A stretch of 9,733 nt of DNA from Bacillota bacterium (GTDB lineage: Bacteria > Bacillota_A > Clostridia > DSM-8532), in the NCBI GenBank assembly GCA_023424865.1, contig JAFADM010000505.1:1-9733 (forward strand). Direction: 5' to 3'. Within the stretch, counting starts at the first letter, position 1; each line of letters begins with the position of its first letter. Below, piece after piece: positions 1 through 5,386 of this stretch. The notes beneath the pieces are model-generated. The model saw only the letters and a list, made by a program, of their open reading frames with translations, was not told the origin of the DNA and ran no database searches. Made by a program: the position numbers and the translations under genes.

Positions 1-227
1 CGGCTGTCTTCGTAAACCTCAAGATCCGCGGAAACAATAATATCGGGCAGAACCGCATCGGGGCGGGCAAGGTACTCGGACATATGCTCCGGGTGGCCCA
101 GTCCGAAATAGCGAACGGTAAGCTGTATGCCTTCTGTAAGCAGGCGCTGTGTCAATTCCTCCAGAAAGGCCTTCTCCTTATTTTGCAGTATGCAGATATG
201 ATTCCAGTAAAGTAAAACCTGTGTCAT
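1..227 (-). CDS. Putative solute-binding-protein-like protein without signal peptide (partial, runs off left edge)
   Basis: Seen: an open frame on the minus strand begins at ATG 227-225 and stays open to the edge, giving about 75 N-terminal residues (MTQVLLYWNHICILQN..., later PDIIVSADLEVYED). The start overlaps the stop of the upstream ATPase gene in an ATGA arrangement (4 bases), so it is the third gene of a coupled leftward operon. The N-terminus has no positively charged and hydrophobic leader and no lipobox, so the product is predicted to be cytoplasmic. Inference: the pattern of a short beta strand followed by helices and the PDIIVSADLEVYED segment resemble type 2 periplasmic-binding-protein folds, which would be odd for a protein that is not exported. 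The identification rests on resemblance only, and the C-terminal part is outside the window. Confidence 0.6.
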   Translation of the reverse strand, partial: MTQVLLYWNHICILQNKEKAFLEELTQRLLTEGIQLTVRYFGLGHPEHMSEYLARPDAVLPDIIVSADLEVYEDS

Positions 228-967
228 GCCAGATGGGCTCCTCTCCTTAACAGAAGCTGATGCTTCCGCTGTGTCTGATAGTCCAGGCTTAACGCCTCAA
301 AAAGGGCCTTTTCCGCTGCTGTCCGTTCCACCACAGCCTTGATGGCACCGTTTCCCATAACGATGCGGCAAGGTGCCATAAGCGCGGTATGGGGGTCGTG
401 AGTAACGACAAGCACCAGCTTATCCTGCCGCCGCAAAAGGCTAAGGGCTTTTTCCTTATCAATGCCCGCATTCTCAATCTCATCAATCAGAACCACGGGG
501 CTGTCGCAGATAAGGGCAATATCGGCAATCATCAGCGCCCGGGTCTGGCCTCCGCTTAAAAGGTTCAGGTTCTGAAGCGGTGCAATGGGTTCCGGAGTAA
601 TGGCATTAGCCAGGGACAGCACTTCCTCCGTGTTGGGTTCTTTTCCGCGGCAGCAGGCGTGGAGAACCAGAAAATCCGAAACGGTGGTATCCAGAATAAA
701 GCGCATGCTCTGACCCAGATGGGCCATGAGTCCGGCCGAAACAGCCTGTCTGTCCTTGCGGGGAACAGGCATGTTATCCAAAAGGACCTGCCTTCCGGTA
801 ACAGTATCCCCGTCGGCAAGCTGCTCCACATCCTTTATGAGGCGGCTTTTGCCTGAGCCTGTGTCCCCCACTATGGTATAGAGCTCGCCGGTTTTCAGGG
901 TGAGGGTGGTATACCCTTCCTTAAGGCCGGATTTATCCCGGCCGCTTAAAAGCGTCAGCGTGGGCAT
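224..967 (-). CDS. Soluble ABC-type ATPase (atypical, non-transporter-like)
   Basis: A 247-residue single ABC nucleotide-binding domain. Visible motifs: Walker A GDTGSGKS (residues 34-41), a Q-loop candidate at Q86, signature LSGGQ (137-141), Walker B VVLIDE (158-163) with catalytic E163, and switch histidine H190 in VTHD. The Walker B glutamate is followed by IENAGID instead of the PxxxLD usual in import ATPases, so the D-loop is divergent. There are no membrane segments, and no permease gene adjoins it. The start ATG at 967 has a strong site (AAGGAGG, 7 bases upstream) lying inside the end of the preceding GTPase gene, which it overlaps by 13 bases. Its stop overlaps the next start by 4 bases. 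Operon position with a G3E GTPase and a signal-less binding-protein-like gene suggests a cytoplasmic role in cofactor or metal handling. This is inference; it could also energise a transporter encoded further left. Confidence 0.85.
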   Translation of the reverse strand: MPTLTLLSGRDKSGLKEGYTTLTLKTGELYTIVGDTGSGKSRLIKDVEQLADGDTVTGRQVLLDNMPVPRKDRQAVSAGLMAHLGQSMRFILDTTVSDFLVLHACCRGKEPNTEEVLSLANAITPEPIAPLQNLNLLSGGQTRALMIADIALICDSPVVLIDEIENAGIDKEKALSLLRRQDKLVLVVTHDPHTALMAPCRIVMGNGAIKAVVERTAAEKALFEALSLDYQTQRKHQLLLRRGAHLA

Positions 968-1668
968 GCCATAACCTCCTTAAAGTCAATCTTGCCCACC
1001 ACGCCCTGCTGAAAGGCGTTGCCTACACGCCTTTCACCGATGCAATAGGAACAAACGCCGCCGGGCATGGTGTAACGAAGACCGTCACCCTCAAATTCAT
1101 CCACCTGGGGAAGCTCTAAGAGCCAACGGGCCAAAGGCTCTACGCCGTAACCCGCAAGACCGTCCACCGGGAAAATTTCAGCAGTGGGATTAAGCTGGTG
1201 CAGCTTCCATATCATAATTTCACGCTCAGCCTGAGAGACCATATCTATTTTAGTTAAAACTACGAAATCAGCCTGAGTCAGCATTGGGCCCAACTGGGCA
1301 GGGGCACGACAACTGGAGGTGCAATCCAGTACGCAGCCGGAGGCCATGCGTTTTGTGGCCGGGGAGCAGCGGTGGCATAGGCCTGCCGTTTCTATAAGCA
1401 GAGTGTCACAGTTAACGCTGTCGGCCCAGCTCCAGAGCTCAGGCAAATTGGATATTAAAAAGTGATCGGGGCAGATGTCCTGGCTGAGCCCTGTCACACA
1501 GGGCAGACCCAGGCTCTGGAAAAGTCTGCCGTCCTGGGTTTGGAGGCAGTCGATCTTGCAGACGCAGGGGAAAGCGCCTCCTGTGAGCAGGGATGGATAA
1601 AGGGATTTAACCACTGCGGTTTTACCTGACGCAGAGGAACCTGAAAATAAAATTGTTTTTCTGGGCAT
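955..1668 (-). CDS. Cysteine-rich G3E-family P-loop GTPase (HypB/UreG/CobW-like)
   Basis: A 237-residue protein. Visible: Walker A/G1 GSSASGKT (10-17), a HypB-like region DCLQTQDG (40-47), the G3E hallmark LLIETAG (90-96, E93 replacing the usual Asp), G4 TKID (139-142), and a C-terminal CSYC pair (206-209). Fourteen cysteines are present, including CVCKIDC (35-41), CHRC (98-101), CVLDC with C120 (112-120), and C235 near the end. Known family role: G3E GTPases use GTP hydrolysis to deliver metals or cofactors to enzymes (HypB and UreG with nickel, CobW/COG0523 with other metals, MeaB with corrinoid). Start choice: ATG 1668 has AAAGGAG 9 bases upstream; an in-frame TTG at 1677 directly abuts that site and is unlikely. 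It is the first gene of the leftward operon and probably transcribed from the divergent region. The metal or client is not identifiable here. Confidence 0.85.
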   Translation of the reverse strand: MPRKTILFSGSSASGKTAVVKSLYPSLLTGGAFPCVCKIDCLQTQDGRLFQSLGLPCVTGLSQDICPDHFLISNLPELWSWADSVNCDTLLIETAGLCHRCSPATKRMASGCVLDCTSSCRAPAQLGPMLTQADFVVLTKIDMVSQAEREIMIWKLHQLNPTAEIFPVDGLAGYGVEPLARWLLELPQVDEFEGDGLRYTMPGGVCSYCIGERRVGNAFQQGVVGKIDFKEVMACPR

Positions 1669-1698
1669 GGAGGTCAACTCCTTTGGTTCGGATCATCA

Positions 1699-1746
1699 AT
1701 TTGTAATTTAGCTTTTTTAAGCGCCTACAGCCTTCCTATTACAAAT
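1699..1746. repeat. 9-bp inverted repeat with 30-base spacer
   Basis: ATTTGTAAT at 1699-1707 is exactly mirrored by ATTACAAAT at 1738-1746, in the 5' region of the leftward operon. The right arm contains the possible leftward -10 element TGTAAT. It could be a looped operator, a leader stem or coincidence in AT-rich DNA. Confidence 0.4.
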
Positions 1747-1772
1747 CAAAGATTCGGATTCGATGAAATAAA

Positions 1773-1788
1773 GTTAGACGAAGCTTAC
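1773..1788. promoter_or_regulatory. Candidate CRP/FNR-type operator, copy 1
   Basis: GTTAG-acgaag-CTTAC is a 16-bp dyad with the half-site/N6/half-site layout of CRP-family sites. It matches nine of the ten half-site bases of the perfect copy at 1886-1901, and both are preceded by AA. It lies about 105 bases upstream of the GTPase start, where a CRP-type activator could act on the leftward operon. Binding by the adjacent regulator is inference. Confidence 0.5.
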
Positions 1789-1845
1789 CATAATGGTGAG
1801 GCAGCTGTCAGTATCATATGAGACTGTCAGCAGGCTAATGTGGTA

Positions 1846-1875
1846 TTGACTTTTTCAGGTCGGGCGGGGTAAAAT
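1846..1875 (+). promoter_or_regulatory. Sigma-70-type promoter for the CRP-family regulator
   Basis: TTGACT (-35, 1846-1851) and TAAAAT (-10, 1870-1875) are separated by 18 bases and each matches the consensus at five of six positions. Transcription would start near 1882, giving a leader of roughly 124 bases. The perfect dyad at 1886-1901 lies just after the predicted start, a position suited to repression. Confidence 0.65.
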
Positions 1876-1885
1876 AACGCGTGAA

Positions 1886-1901
1886 GTTAGTCTTTGCTAA
1901 C
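1886..1901. promoter_or_regulatory. Candidate CRP/FNR-type operator, copy 2 (perfect dyad)
   Basis: GTTAG-tctttg-CTAAC is perfectly symmetric, and one more base pair each side (A...T, 1885 and 1902) extends the symmetry. The N6 spacing equals that of classical CRP sites (TGTGA-N6-TCACA), with different half-site bases. It is centred about 12 bases downstream of the predicted start point of the regulator gene, which suggests negative autoregulation. Confidence 0.55.
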
Positions 1902-1961
1902 TGATTGGAAACAAACACACCACGCTTAACATAAAACTCACCAAGCCTGACAACGAACACA

Positions 1962-1982
1962 CCGCAAAACGCCTTTTTGCGG
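1962..1982 (+). promoter_or_regulatory. 5' leader hairpin upstream of regulator gene
   Basis: CCGCAAAA (1962-1969) pairs with TTTTGCGG (1975-1982) around a 5-base loop, an 8-bp perfect stem. It ends 8 bases before the AAGGAG ribosome binding site (1991-1996). No U-tract follows, so it is not an ordinary terminator; it may stabilise the mRNA or tune translation. Confidence 0.5.
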
Positions 1983-2005
1983 AATCAACCAAGGAGATTG
2001 CTCCC

Positions 2006-2674
2006 ATGACAACCCAGGAAATGTTGTCCTGCCTCAATGCCAGCCCGCTGCTTAAGGGCTGCGGTGTCTCAACTGAGCTGATGTGGACCCACGCTTACCG
2101 CGGCGGGCAAATTGTCAGTGATCGGGCGGAGGGGCGCGCCTCTGTGGGGTTGGTGGCTTCTGGGCAGGTGGATGTATATTCGGTTGCCATGGACGGACGG
2201 GATGTACAGCTTAACGTTCTGGAGCCGGGGGAGTGCTTTGGCATCTCCAATTTGCTCTGTCCGGCTGAGCTGGAAACGGTGCTTCGCTGCCGGACGGATA
2301 CGGTGCTTATTTATATTCCCAAGGAAGCTCTGGTTTCGGCAATGGAAAAGGATTCCGTTCTGGCTCTTCGCTATGCGGCTTACTGCAATCAAAAGATCCA
2401 GTTTTTAATCCGGCGCATAGAGCTTTTAACCATGCAGTCCTGCCGGGGAAAGGTCATTGAGTATCTCCTTTCACAAAAGGATGGGGAAGGCAAGGTTCGG
2501 CCCGGCTTTTCCCGGGAGGAGCTGGCCCGTCATCTGGGGGTCAGCCGCGCGGCACTCTTTCGTGAGCTGTCCTTTCTCCAGTCCCAGGGTTTTTTAGTGG
2601 CCGAAGGCCAGGCTATAAGGGTAACTGATCCGGCAGGGTTAAAAAAGTTGCTGTACCAGCGTTCCGGCTCCTGA
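2006..2674 (+). CDS. CRP/FNR-family transcriptional regulator
   Basis: A 222-residue protein of typical family length. The N-terminal half is a cyclic-nucleotide-binding-type beta barrel (about 20-120, with GQVDVYSV and the turn PGECFG at 74-79). A connecting long helix follows, then a C-terminal winged helix-turn-helix (about 168-197, FSREELARHLGVSRAALFREL). The Arg-Ser pair that contacts cAMP in E. coli CRP is not apparent, and there is no FNR-type four-cysteine cluster, though Cys9, Cys19, Cys77 and Cys85 lie in the sensor half. The ligand is therefore unknown; a redox or small-molecule effector is possible. Start ATG 2006 has AAGGAG 9 bases upstream. It is divergent from the GTPase operon and just upstream of an ABC importer, so control of both is a reasonable inference, supported by two operator-like dyads in the divergent region. 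Confidence 0.9.
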   Translation: MTTQEMLSCLNASPLLKGCGVSTELMWTHAYRGGQIVSDRAEGRASVGLVASGQVDVYSVAMDGRDVQLNVLEPGECFGISNLLCPAELETVLRCRTDTVLIYIPKEALVSAMEKDSVLALRYAAYCNQKIQFLIRRIELLTMQSCRGKVIEYLLSQKDGEGKVRPGFSREELARHLGVSRAALFRELSFLQSQGFLVAEGQAIRVTDPAGLKKLLYQRSGS

Positions 2675-2688
2675 AAAAGAGTAATTCC

Positions 2689-2731
2689 CTGCAAAAACTC
2701 CTAAAACCTACTCAACAATTCATTTTTGCAG
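2689..2731 (+). promoter_or_regulatory. Inverted repeat in regulator-to-binding-protein gap
   Basis: CTGCAAAAA (2689-2697) is exactly complementary to TTTTTGCAG (2723-2731), a 9-bp stem with a 25-base loop, in the 91-base gap before the binding-protein gene. The stem core GCAAAA/TTTTGC is the same as in the leader hairpin at 1962-1982. No U-tract follows the right arm. TAGAAT (2732-2737) just after it could be a -10 element, but no -35 is evident. Confidence 0.45.
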
Positions 2732-2765
2732 TAGAATAGATATGAAATTCAGAAAGGAAATGAAT

Positions 2766-3851
2766 ATGAAAAGAACATTGTCAGTCCTTATAACGCTATC
2801 ACTTGCGTTTACACTTATGGCAGGCTGTTCTGCCGCTCCAAACACGAGCTCTCCCACACCCACTGTGGCAGCCACAACTCCCACACCTACCCCTGCACCC
2901 ACTGAAACTCCCACTCCGGAGCCTGTGGCCGAGCCTGTGGCCGAGCCTGTGGACGTGAATGTCCTGGCTCTTAAAGGGCCTACCGCCATGGGCATGGTGG
3001 AATTCATGAACGCGGCGGAAGAGGGAAAAGCAGCAGACAACAATTATGGGTTTACCATTGTAGCAGCTGTCGATGAGGTAGCACCCAAGCTTGTTCAGGG
3101 TGAGGCCGATATTGCAGCCGTACCGGCCAATCTGGCCTCTGTTTTGTATAACAACACAAAAGGCGGGGTTAAGGTACTGGCCATTAATACCCTGGGCGTT
3201 CTGTACATCGTAGAAAATGGCGAAACCGTAAGCTCTGTGGAGGATCTCAGAGGCAAAACCATCTATGCCAGCGGAAAAGGCGCTACCCCTGAATATGCCC
3301 TCAACTACATACTCACCCAAAACGGTATTGATCCTGCCTCCGATGTCACCATTGAGTGGAAAAGCGAGCATGCCGAATGCCTGGCAGCTCTTACAGCCAA
3401 TAAAGATGCCATTGCCATGCTCCCCCAACCCTTTGTTACCACCGCTCAGACCAAGGCTGAAAGCATCCGTGTTGCCCTTGACCTGACCCAGGAGTGGGAC
3501 AAGCTTCAGGCAAACGCTCAGGCACCCTCTGCCCTCGTTACCGGTGTGGTGGTAGCCCGTACAGCCTTTGTAGAGGAAAACCCGGAGGCGGTAAAGGCCT
3601 TCCTGGATCATTACAAGGCTTCGGTTGAGTATGTTAATGCCAATGTTGAAGAGGCAGCCGCACTCATAGAAAAATACGATATCGTTCCCGCTGCCGTAGC
3701 GGTAAAGGCCCTTCCCAAATGCAATATTGCCTTCATAGAGGGAAGTGAAATGAAGGATAAGCTTTCAGGCTACCTTTCGGTGCTTTTTGAGCAAAATCCC
3801 AAGTCAGTGGGCGGAGCACTACCTGATGATGCATTTTATTTCAGCCGGTAA
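2766..3851 (+). CDS. ABC transporter substrate-binding lipoprotein (TauA/SsuA/NMT1-like)
   Basis: A 361-residue protein starting at ATG 2766, chosen because GGA of AAAGGAA lies 7 bases upstream and it gives a clean signal peptide (MKRTLSVLITLSLAF, lipobox MAGC, lipidated Cys21). In-frame ATGs at 2742 and 2760 are poorer. A Pro/Thr-rich linker with PT and EPVA repeats follows, typical of surface lipoproteins of Gram-positive anaerobes. The mature domain is a type 2 binding-protein fold: VNVLALKGPTAMGM near the start, GEADIAAVPANLASVLY, then SVEDLRGKTIYASGKGATPEY, as in the nitrate/sulfonate/taurine/thiamine-precursor family. It captures a substrate outside the membrane and feeds the permease encoded by the overlapping next gene. 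Substrate specificity cannot be read from the sequence. Confidence 0.88.
   Translation: MKRTLSVLITLSLAFTLMAGCSAAPNTSSPTPTVAATTPTPTPAPTETPTPEPVAEPVAEPVDVNVLALKGPTAMGMVEFMNAAEEGKAADNNYGFTIVAAVDEVAPKLVQGEADIAAVPANLASVLYNNTKGGVKVLAINTLGVLYIVENGETVSSVEDLRGKTIYASGKGATPEYALNYILTQNGIDPASDVTIEWKSEHAECLAALTANKDAIAMLPQPFVTTAQTKAESIRVALDLTQEWDKLQANAQAPSALVTGVVVARTAFVEENPEAVKAFLDHYKASVEYVNANVEEAAALIEKYDIVPAAVAVKALPKCNIAFIEGSEMKDKLSGYLSVLFEQNPKSVGGALPDDAFYFSR
2919..2954 (+). repeat. 12-bp tandem repeat (x3) in lipoprotein linker
   Basis: Three consecutive copies of GAGCCTGTGGCC (the last ends GGAC) encode Glu-Pro-Val-Ala, Glu-Pro-Val-Ala, Glu-Pro-Val-Asp in the linker between the lipidated cysteine and the binding domain. 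Copy-number change would keep the reading frame and alter linker length. Confidence 0.9.
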
Positions 3852-4677
3852 ATCGGCTAAAGCAGGTAAACCTGATAAACCCGGTAAGCCCGGCAAACCT
3901 GGTAAACCTGGTAAACCTGGTAAACCCGGCAAAAAGCCGGGAACCATAAAACCATGGGCCGTCCTGCTGTGGCTGGGCGTATGGCAGGCGGGCAGCATGG
4001 CCCTGGGACAGGAGATCCTTTTGGTATCTCCTGTCTCCGTTTTGCTGCGTCTGGGGGAGCTTATTATAACATCGGATTTCTGGAAATCCATTATCTTTTC
4101 CCTTATGCGCATCGGCGGCGGCTTTATTCTGGCTGTTGGGGCAGGATGTCTTCTGGCAGCCCTTGCTGCCGGTTTTAAAAAAACGGAGGAACTTTTGGCT
4201 CCTCTGATGCTGGCAATAAAAGCCATTCCGGTGGCTTCCATTATTATACTGGTTTTAATTTGGGTGTCTTCTAAGAATCTTTCGGTACTCATTAGCTTCC
4301 TCATGGTGCTTCCGGTGATTTATACCAATGTTTTAGGCGGAATCCGGAGTACCGACGATAAGCTTCTTGAAATGGCCAGGGTGTTTAATATACCGGTTTG
4401 GAAACGGATCCGGTATATTTATGTCTCACAGGTGCTCCCCTTTTTTCGCTCTGCCTGTTCGGTAGCCCTTGGATTGTGCTGGAAATCCGGCATTGCGGCG
4501 GAGGTTATCGGAATCCCCAAAGGCTCTATAGGCGAAAAGCTATATAATGCAAAAATCTATCTGGATACTCCGGATCTTTTTGCGTGGACCCTTGTTATTG
4601 TGTTCATCAGCCTGGCCTTTGAACGGTTGTTCCTGGCTGTGCTGAATCGGGGCGTATCCCGTTTGGAGAGGATTTGA
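3826..4677 (+). CDS. ABC transporter permease (TauC/SsuC-like) with Gly-Lys-Pro repeat N-terminus
   Basis: A 283-residue integral membrane protein of the binding-protein-dependent permease family. The start is set at ATG 3826 (GGCGGAG site, 9 bases upstream), overlapping the binding-protein gene by 26 bases; ATG 3829 or TTG 3787 are alternatives. Residues 14-34 are seven Gly/Asp-Lys-Pro triplets, a strongly basic tract before the first membrane segment (about 44-62, WAVLLWLGVW...). About five further hydrophobic segments follow. The cytoplasmic EAA loop that docks the ATPase is at E182 to P205 (EMARVFNIPVW...QVLP), with Asn188 where the consensus has Gly. It forms the membrane channel of the importer with the flanking binding protein and ATPase. 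The repeat tract is unusual for this family. Confidence 0.9.
   Translation: MMHFISAGKSAKAGKPDKPGKPGKPGKPGKPGKPGKKPGTIKPWAVLLWLGVWQAGSMALGQEILLVSPVSVLLRLGELIITSDFWKSIIFSLMRIGGGFILAVGAGCLLAALAAGFKKTEELLAPLMLAIKAIPVASIIILVLIWVSSKNLSVLISFLMVLPVIYTNVLGGIRSTDDKLLEMARVFNIPVWKRIRYIYVSQVLPFFRSACSVALGLCWKSGIAAEVIGIPKGSIGEKLYNAKIYLDTPDLFAWTLVIVFISLAFERLFLAVLNRGVSRLERI
3865..3927 (+). repeat. 9-bp tandem repeat (x7) encoding Gly-Lys-Pro
   Basis: Seven adjacent 9-base units related to GGTAAACCT, with third-position variants and one Gly-to-Asp change in unit 2, encode GKP DKP GKP GKP GKP GKP GKP. A degenerate GKKPG follows. Units 5 and 6 are identical, as expected from recent slippage duplication. Expansion or contraction would stay in frame. 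Confidence 0.95.
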
Positions 4678-4680
4678 CAG

Positions 4681-5256
4681 ATGAACGATATTACACTTTC
4701 GAAGCTCTGTAAGGCTTATGGAGCCAATAAGGTGCTGGAGGACTTCTCTACGGTTATCCCCGCGGGCAAGGTCACCTGTCTTATGGCTCCCTCCGGGCGG
4801 GGAAAGACCACCCTGCTCCGCCTTATTATGGGGCTGGAGCAGCCGGACAGCGGCACCATTTCCGGAATGACCGGCCTGAAGCTCAGTGCGGTCTTTCAGG
4901 AGGATAGGCTGTGCGAAAACTTAAGTCCCGCAGCCAATATCCGGCTGGTATGTCCAAGGCGAAGCTACCAGGACATTGCTTCCGCTATGTCCAATGTAGG
5001 CCTGTCCGGCTGTTTGAACCAGCCCGCCCGGGAGCTGTCGGGGGGCATGCGCCGCAGGGTCGCCCTCCTTCGGGCACTTATGGCGGATTATGACATGCTT
5101 ATTCTGGATGAGCCTTTTAAGGGCCTGGACAGCGAAACAAAGCTAGGGGTTATGGAGGATGTAAGAAGGCGAAGCCAGGGAAAAACTGTGATTTTGGTAA
5201 CCCACGATCCCCAGGAGGCAAAGGCTTTGAAGGCGGATTTTTATATTCCCATGTGA
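4681..5256 (+). CDS. ABC transporter ATP-binding protein (TauB/SsuB-like, short)
   Basis: A 191-residue ATPase subunit of the importer. Motifs: Walker A APSGRGKT (36-43), Q-loop Q73 in VFQEDRL, signature LSGGM (119-123), Walker B MLILDE (139-144), D-loop GLD (148-150), and H175 in VTHD. Two features are unusual. The first Walker A glycine is alanine. The protein also ends about 15 residues after the H-loop, whereas TauB/SsuB proteins usually run to about 240-260 residues, so the C-terminal extension is absent. All catalytic motifs are present, so it is probably functional. It starts three bases after the permease stop, with GGAGAGG upstream, so it is the last gene of this transport operon. 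It hydrolyses ATP on the cytoplasmic face to drive uptake. Confidence 0.9.
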   Translation: MNDITLSKLCKAYGANKVLEDFSTVIPAGKVTCLMAPSGRGKTTLLRLIMGLEQPDSGTISGMTGLKLSAVFQEDRLCENLSPAANIRLVCPRRSYQDIASAMSNVGLSGCLNQPARELSGGMRRRVALLRALMADYDMLILDEPFKGLDSETKLGVMEDVRRRSQGKTVILVTHDPQEAKALKADFYIPM

Positions 5257-5342
5257 TTTTTCGGAACCTCAGGCTCCCTGTGCCGGATTCAAAGGAATTT
5301 AAGAAGCATTCTTCTTTAATGTTCTGTCTTTTAGAAATAATG

Positions 5343-5348
5343 TATAAT
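5343..5348 (+). promoter_or_regulatory. Possible -10 element for the small lipoprotein gene
   Basis: A perfect TATAAT lies 39 bases before the lipoprotein start in an AT-rich stretch. No good -35 sequence sits 16-18 bases upstream, so promoter strength is uncertain. The surrounding gap (5257-5386) also contains a short hairpin AAGAAG-catt-CTTCTT at 5301-5316, without a clear terminator form. Confidence 0.45.
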
Positions 5349-5386
5349 AGATTTAAGACATGTAACAGGAGTGGAAGAAGAAGGTT

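Larger units (their letters stand above)
1669..2005. promoter_or_regulatory. Divergent intergenic region between GTPase operon and CRP-type regulator
   Basis: A 337-base non-coding stretch separates the leftward GTPase operon from the rightward regulator gene. It contains a good rightward promoter (1846-1875), two related operator-like dyads (1773-1788 and 1886-1901), a wide 9-bp inverted repeat (1699-1746), a direct repeat of CTGTCAG (1805-1811 and 1824-1830) and a leader hairpin (1962-1982). A leftward promoter is less clear: TGTAAT (1743-1738 on the minus strand) is a possible -10 element without a convincing -35, which would fit an activator-dependent promoter. No recognised riboswitch or tRNA is seen. 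Confidence 0.7.

Noticed and set aside
289..831. Extra minus-strand and plus-strand frames inside the soluble ABC ATPase
   Set aside because: They overlap the ATPase frame carrying all ABC motifs and show no motifs of their own.
1962..1982. Hairpin before the regulator considered as a transcription terminator
   Set aside because: No T-tract follows, and it lies between promoter and ribosome binding site of the same gene.
2799..3611. A 270-codon open frame on the minus strand antiparallel to the binding-protein gene
   Set aside because: It lies wholly inside a well-supported lipoprotein gene, has no good ribosome binding site, and its repeats mirror the PT/EPVA linker of the real gene.
3865..3927. 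Short repeats considered as a CRISPR array
   Set aside because: Units are 9 bases, contiguous, without spacers, and in frame within a coding region.
3819..4304. Minus-strand frame encoding a GLPGLPG collagen-like tract
   Set aside because: It is the reverse reading of the GKP repeat inside the permease gene, which has clear membrane segments and the EAA loop.
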